Of a DNA stretch of 64,000 nt, positions 61,123 to 64,000 are shown piece by piece. Origin of the DNA: a bacterium (GTDB lineage Bacteria; Zhuqueibacterota; QNDG01; DSAB01). Made by a program: the position numbers and the translations under genes. The notes below the pieces were generated by a model. That model searched no databases. It was not told the DNA's origin and saw nothing but the letters and a program-made list of their open reading frames with translations. Within the stretch, counting starts at the first letter, position 1, and every line of letters begins with the position of its first letter. Location of the stretch: positions 62,001 through 126,000 of the forward strand of contig JAFGDT010000086.1 of NCBI GenBank assembly GCA_016931965.1, read 5' to 3'.

Positions 61123-63864
61123 ATGTCAGAACAAAACCAATTATTTTTATTAGATGGAACCGCACTGGCCTACAGATCCTATTTCGCTTTCATCCGTTCC
61201 CCTTTGATCAATTCCAAGGGAGTCAATACGAGCGGTGTTTTTGGATTTACCAATACCTTAATAAAAATAATAAAAGAGAACAATCCCGATTTGATTGCCT
61301 GTGCATTCGATACCTCAGCACCTACTTTCAGACATAAGACATTTCTCGAATACAAAGCCACACGCCAAAAAATGCCGGACGAGTTGGCCGAACAGCTTCC
61401 CATGATTCGTCAGATCGTTGAAGCCTTCAATATCCCGCTCATCGAAGTAGAGGGATTTGAAGCAGATGACGTGATGGGTACGTTGGCCAAGCAGGCTGAA
61501 GCGAAAGGCATCATCACTTTTTTGGTCACGGGCGATAAAGATTTTATGCAGCTGGTTTCCGATCGTGTGAAGATGTACAGTCTGAGCAAAGGAGGAAGGG
61601 GAAACGAATCACTTATCGTTGGACCGGAGGGTGTGGTTGAAAAAATGGGAGTTAAACCGGAACAGGTGATCGATCTGCTGGGACTGACAGGCGACAGCTC
61701 GGACAATGTCCCCGGCGTTCCCGGCATCGGCCCAAAAACAGCGAAGGAGCTGATAGAGATATTCGGCTCCTTAGAGGCTCTGTTGAACAAGGCCGATAAA
61801 ATCCCGCGCCAGCGGATTCGTGAAATGGTCCTGTCCCACAAAGATCAGGCTTTGCTCTCAAAAAAACTGGTGACGATCTGCACGGATGTTCCTTTAAATC
61901 TTAAAATCTCTGATCTTAAAATATCCCCGTTTAATCGAGAAAAGGTGGTGTCTCTTTTTCAGGAGCTTGAATTTGCCTCACTGCTCACTGAGCTGCCTGA
62001 GCATGGAGAAAAAGCGGATTCCGTCCGGGAATATCGGACAATGACCGAACTGAAAGCATTGGATCATCTGATTGCGGAATTGACAAGTGCTTCTCTGTTT
62101 TCTCTGGATCTGGAGACAACGGCGCTCGATCCGATATCCGCAGAGATTATCGGATTCTCTTTCTCCTGGAAAGAGAGAGAAGCCGTCTATCTTCCTGTGA
62201 CTTTTCCCGGAGCGGATGATTCGGGAGACCTGTTTGGATCTCAGGGAAAAGAGAGACTGGCTACGATTTTGGAGAAAATGAAACCCCTTCTCGAAAATCC
62301 CAGCATTCGGAAGTGTGGTCAAAACATCAAATATGACATGCTGGTTCTTCGCCGTCACGGCATCGATCTCCAGGGTATCGAATTTGATACGATGGTGGCC
62401 GCCTATTTGATCAATCCCTCGGCCAGGCAGTTCGGCATCGATGCGCTGGCATTAGAATATCTCCACATGAGAAAGATACCCACCCAGTCTCTCATCGGAA
62501 CGGGGAAAAACCAGATCAGCATGGCCGAGGTGGAATTGGAGAAAGTCGCTGAATATGCCTGTGAAGACGCCGATGTGGCTTTTCGCCTGAGATCCATATT
62601 ATCCCCACAGCTCATTGAAAATCAATTGGATCACCTTTTCCGCGAAGTGGAAATGCCCCTCGTCCGAGTCCTGACGGAAATGGAAGACAACGGTGTGGCC
62701 ATCGACAGAGCACTGCTTGAAAAAATGTCAACACAAATGGAAAAGGAAATTGATCGGATCAAGGAAGAGATTTATGAAATCGCGGGAGAACAGTTCAATG
62801 TCAACTCGACCCAGCAGTTGGGCACAATCCTTTTCGAAAGACTGAAAGTGCACGAACTGTTAGGGAAACGCCGTCCCAGAAGAACGAAAACGGGATACGC
62901 CACGGATATTAGAACACTGGAATTTTTCTCCATTCATCCCCTGCCGAGGAAAATGCTCGATTACCGTCAGCTGATGAAACTGCACTCGACCTACGTGATT
63001 GCGCTGCCCAAGCTGATCAATCCGGTCACCAACCGGATACACACCTCTTTTAATCAGACCGTGACCGCAACAGGACGATTATCCACAAGTGATCCAAACC
63101 TTCAGAACATTCCCATCCGGACGGAATTAGGCAAAGAGATCCGCCGCGCATTTATTGCGGAACAGAAAGACGGTGTGATTCTCTCCGCAGATTACAGCCA
63201 AATTGAGCTGAGAATCATGGCCCACCTTTCCGGAGATGAAACCCTGCTGGAAGCTTTCAAAAAAGGAGAGGATGTGCACAAAAGGACCGCTGTGGAGATT
63301 TTCAATATTCCCGAAAGTGAAATCACAGAGGAACACCGGCGGCAGGCCAAAACAATCAATTTCGGTATCATGTATGGAATGGGCATCTACGGCCTCGCAC
63401 AGAGACTGGCCATTTCACAGGAGGAGGCGCAGCAATTCATCACTGCTTATTTCGCCCGTTATCCAAAGGTGAACGCATACATCGCACAGATGATTGGAGA
63501 TGCCCATCAAAACGGATTTGTCACCACATTGCTGAACCGGAGACGATACCTGCCGGAGTTGAAAAGCGAGAACCGGAATGTCCGGGAATTCGGCGAACGC
63601 ACAGCCATCAACACGCCCATTCAGGGAACAGCCGCAGACCTGATCAAGGTGGCGATGATCCGGATTGCCGAGCATCTCAGAAAAGAGAAATGGAAATCAA
63701 AAATGATTCTCCAAATTCACGATGAACTAATTTTTGAAGTGCCAAAGGGTGAACTTGAAGCGCTTTCTGACATGGTCAAACGGGAGATGGAAGGGGCCAT
63801 CAAGCTCTCTGTACCGATCAAAGTTGATATCGGCTGGGGTAAGAATTGGTATGAAGCGCATTGA
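61123..63864 (+). CDS. polA: DNA polymerase I
   Basis: About 913 residues with all three domains: a 5'-3' nuclease (1-285; 'GFEADDVMGTLAKQAE', 'TGDKDFMQLV'), a 3'-5' exonuclease with DxE intact ('FSLDLETTALDP', 'YACEDADVAFRL'), and a family A polymerase ('SADYSQIELRIMAHLSGDE', 'RRQAKTINFGIMYGMG', 'QIHDELIFEV'). Both nucleases seem active. ATG 61123 gives the typical start 'MSEQNQLFLLDG'; an in-frame ATG at 61093 lacks a ribosome site. It is 52 bases after the transglycosylase gene. Confidence 0.97.
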   Translation: MSEQNQLFLLDGTALAYRSYFAFIRSPLINSKGVNTSGVFGFTNTLIKIIKENNPDLIACAFDTSAPTFRHKTFLEYKATRQKMPDELAEQLPMIRQIVEAFNIPLIEVEGFEADDVMGTLAKQAEAKGIITFLVTGDKDFMQLVSDRVKMYSLSKGGRGNESLIVGPEGVVEKMGVKPEQVIDLLGLTGDSSDNVPGVPGIGPKTAKELIEIFGSLEALLNKADKIPRQRIREMVLSHKDQALLSKKLVTICTDVPLNLKISDLKISPFNREKVVSLFQELEFASLLTELPEHGEKADSVREYRTMTELKALDHLIAELTSASLFSLDLETTALDPISAEIIGFSFSWKEREAVYLPVTFPGADDSGDLFGSQGKERLATILEKMKPLLENPSIRKCGQNIKYDMLVLRRHGIDLQGIEFDTMVAAYLINPSARQFGIDALALEYLHMRKIPTQSLIGTGKNQISMAEVELEKVAEYACEDADVAFRLRSILSPQLIENQLDHLFREVEMPLVRVLTEMEDNGVAIDRALLEKMSTQMEKEIDRIKEEIYEIAGEQFNVNSTQQLGTILFERLKVHELLGKRRPRRTKTGYATDIRTLEFFSIHPLPRKMLDYRQLMKLHSTYVIALPKLINPVTNRIHTSFNQTVTATGRLSTSDPNLQNIPIRTELGKEIRRAFIAEQKDGVILSADYSQIELRIMAHLSGDETLLEAFKKGEDVHKRTAVEIFNIPESEITEEHRRQAKTINFGIMYGMGIYGLAQRLAISQEEAQQFITAYFARYPKVNAYIAQMIGDAHQNGFVTTLLNRRRYLPELKSENRNVREFGERTAINTPIQGTAADLIKVAMIRIAEHLRKEKWKSKMILQIHDELIFEVPKGELEALSDMVKREMEGAIKLSVPIKVDIGWGKNWYEAH

Positions 63865-63917
63865 GAATAATGAATCTTTTTTATATGAAACCTTTGAAAG
63901 AATCTTTCACACTTCTT

Positions 63918-63958
63918 GTCATCCCGAACTTGTTTCGGGATCTCGTTTTAAGAAATCC
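63918..63958. repeat. Interspersed palindromic repeat of the 'GTCATCCCGAACTTGTTTCGGGAT' type
   Basis: Arms ATCCCGAA (63921-63928) and TTCGGGAT (63934-63941) flank CTTGT, followed by TCTCGTTTT and a second AATCCCGAAA. This is a widely dispersed intergenic repeat in FCB-group and other genomes. It is 55 bases downstream of polA and may double as its terminator. Confidence 0.6.
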
Positions 63959-64000
63959 CGAAATCATACTGAAATATATTTAACACAAGGTTCACAACAA

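Noticed and set aside
63870-63983. 37-codon frame after polA
   Set aside because: It runs through the interspersed repeat and has no ribosome site or similarity; chance frame.
1-64000. CRISPR arrays, tRNA or rRNA genes, insertion sequences, prophage genes
   Set aside because: No regularly spaced direct repeats with unique spacers, no cloverleaf-like TTCGAxTC-containing segments in the gaps, and no transposase or phage structural genes were seen.

Overview
The window (about 45% GC by eye) looks like a chromosome segment of a Gram-negative, didermic bacterium of the Fibrobacterota-Chlorobiota-Bacteroidota (FCB) superphylum or a related candidate phylum such as Marinimicrobia, KSB1 or Calditrichota. 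The evidence is a PorU-like C25 peptidase, proteins with FlgD-like/type IX sorting C-termini ending in an MIMR or ILMR motif, a TonB-dependent receptor with a carboxypeptidase-like N-domain, a FadL porin, a type Vd patatin, and a secreted family typical of Bacteroidota genomes. Phylum placement is inference. No rRNA, tRNA, CRISPR array, insertion sequence or prophage was seen.

Layout. 1-6181 (minus): a giant secreted protein built of nine Ig-like repeats, running off the left edge. 6421-9816 (minus): a TPR protein, then rsmD-coaD-pta. 9899-17013 (minus): a heat-shock cluster hrcA-grpE-dnaJ with no dnaK, continuing into comEA, a very unusual prepilin-like protein with Trp every eight residues, a PilM-like protein and a PilO-like protein. 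17116-21293 (minus): VOC protein, yjbQ, thiL, methyltransferase, ftsE and ftsX, tightly overlapping behind one good promoter. 21369-25773 (minus): a secreted TPR protein, a conserved secreted protein, an SDR without the usual catalytic motif, and a Cys-rich DUF6485 protein. 25852-33295 (minus): CDF transporter, PorU-like protease, IscU-like scaffold, YigZ, CNNM/CBS transporter. 33462-36101 (plus): patatin-POTRA-barrel protein. 36186-42840 (minus): small envelope and metal genes (two beta-barrel proteins, a stand-alone PAS domain, a ZIP transporter, a metallo-hydrolase) and an ABC-2 exporter pair. 42841-43834: mostly AT-rich non-coding DNA with the remnant of a glycosidase-like gene. 43835-50721: type IX cargo-like protein, a lipoprotein/TonB-receptor operon, and FadL. 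51011-63864 (plus): SPOR lipoprotein, yebC-ruvC-ruvA-ruvB-queA-ispD-ispF-dedA-gltX, a LysM lytic transglycosylase, and polA.

How the parts fit. Most of the window is housekeeping (recombination, isoprenoid, thiamine, CoA, translation, chaperones) interleaved with envelope functions. The most interesting candidate for an undescribed system is 9899-14257: a ComEA-like DNA-binding protein, a prepilin-like protein with about twenty Trp residues mostly in an exact 8-residue register, and PilM/PilO-like assembly proteins, all in one transcription direction. Second are the three-domain higher-order repeat of the giant Ig-array protein, the patatin with three POTRA domains instead of one, and an IscU-like scaffold lacking two canonical ligands.
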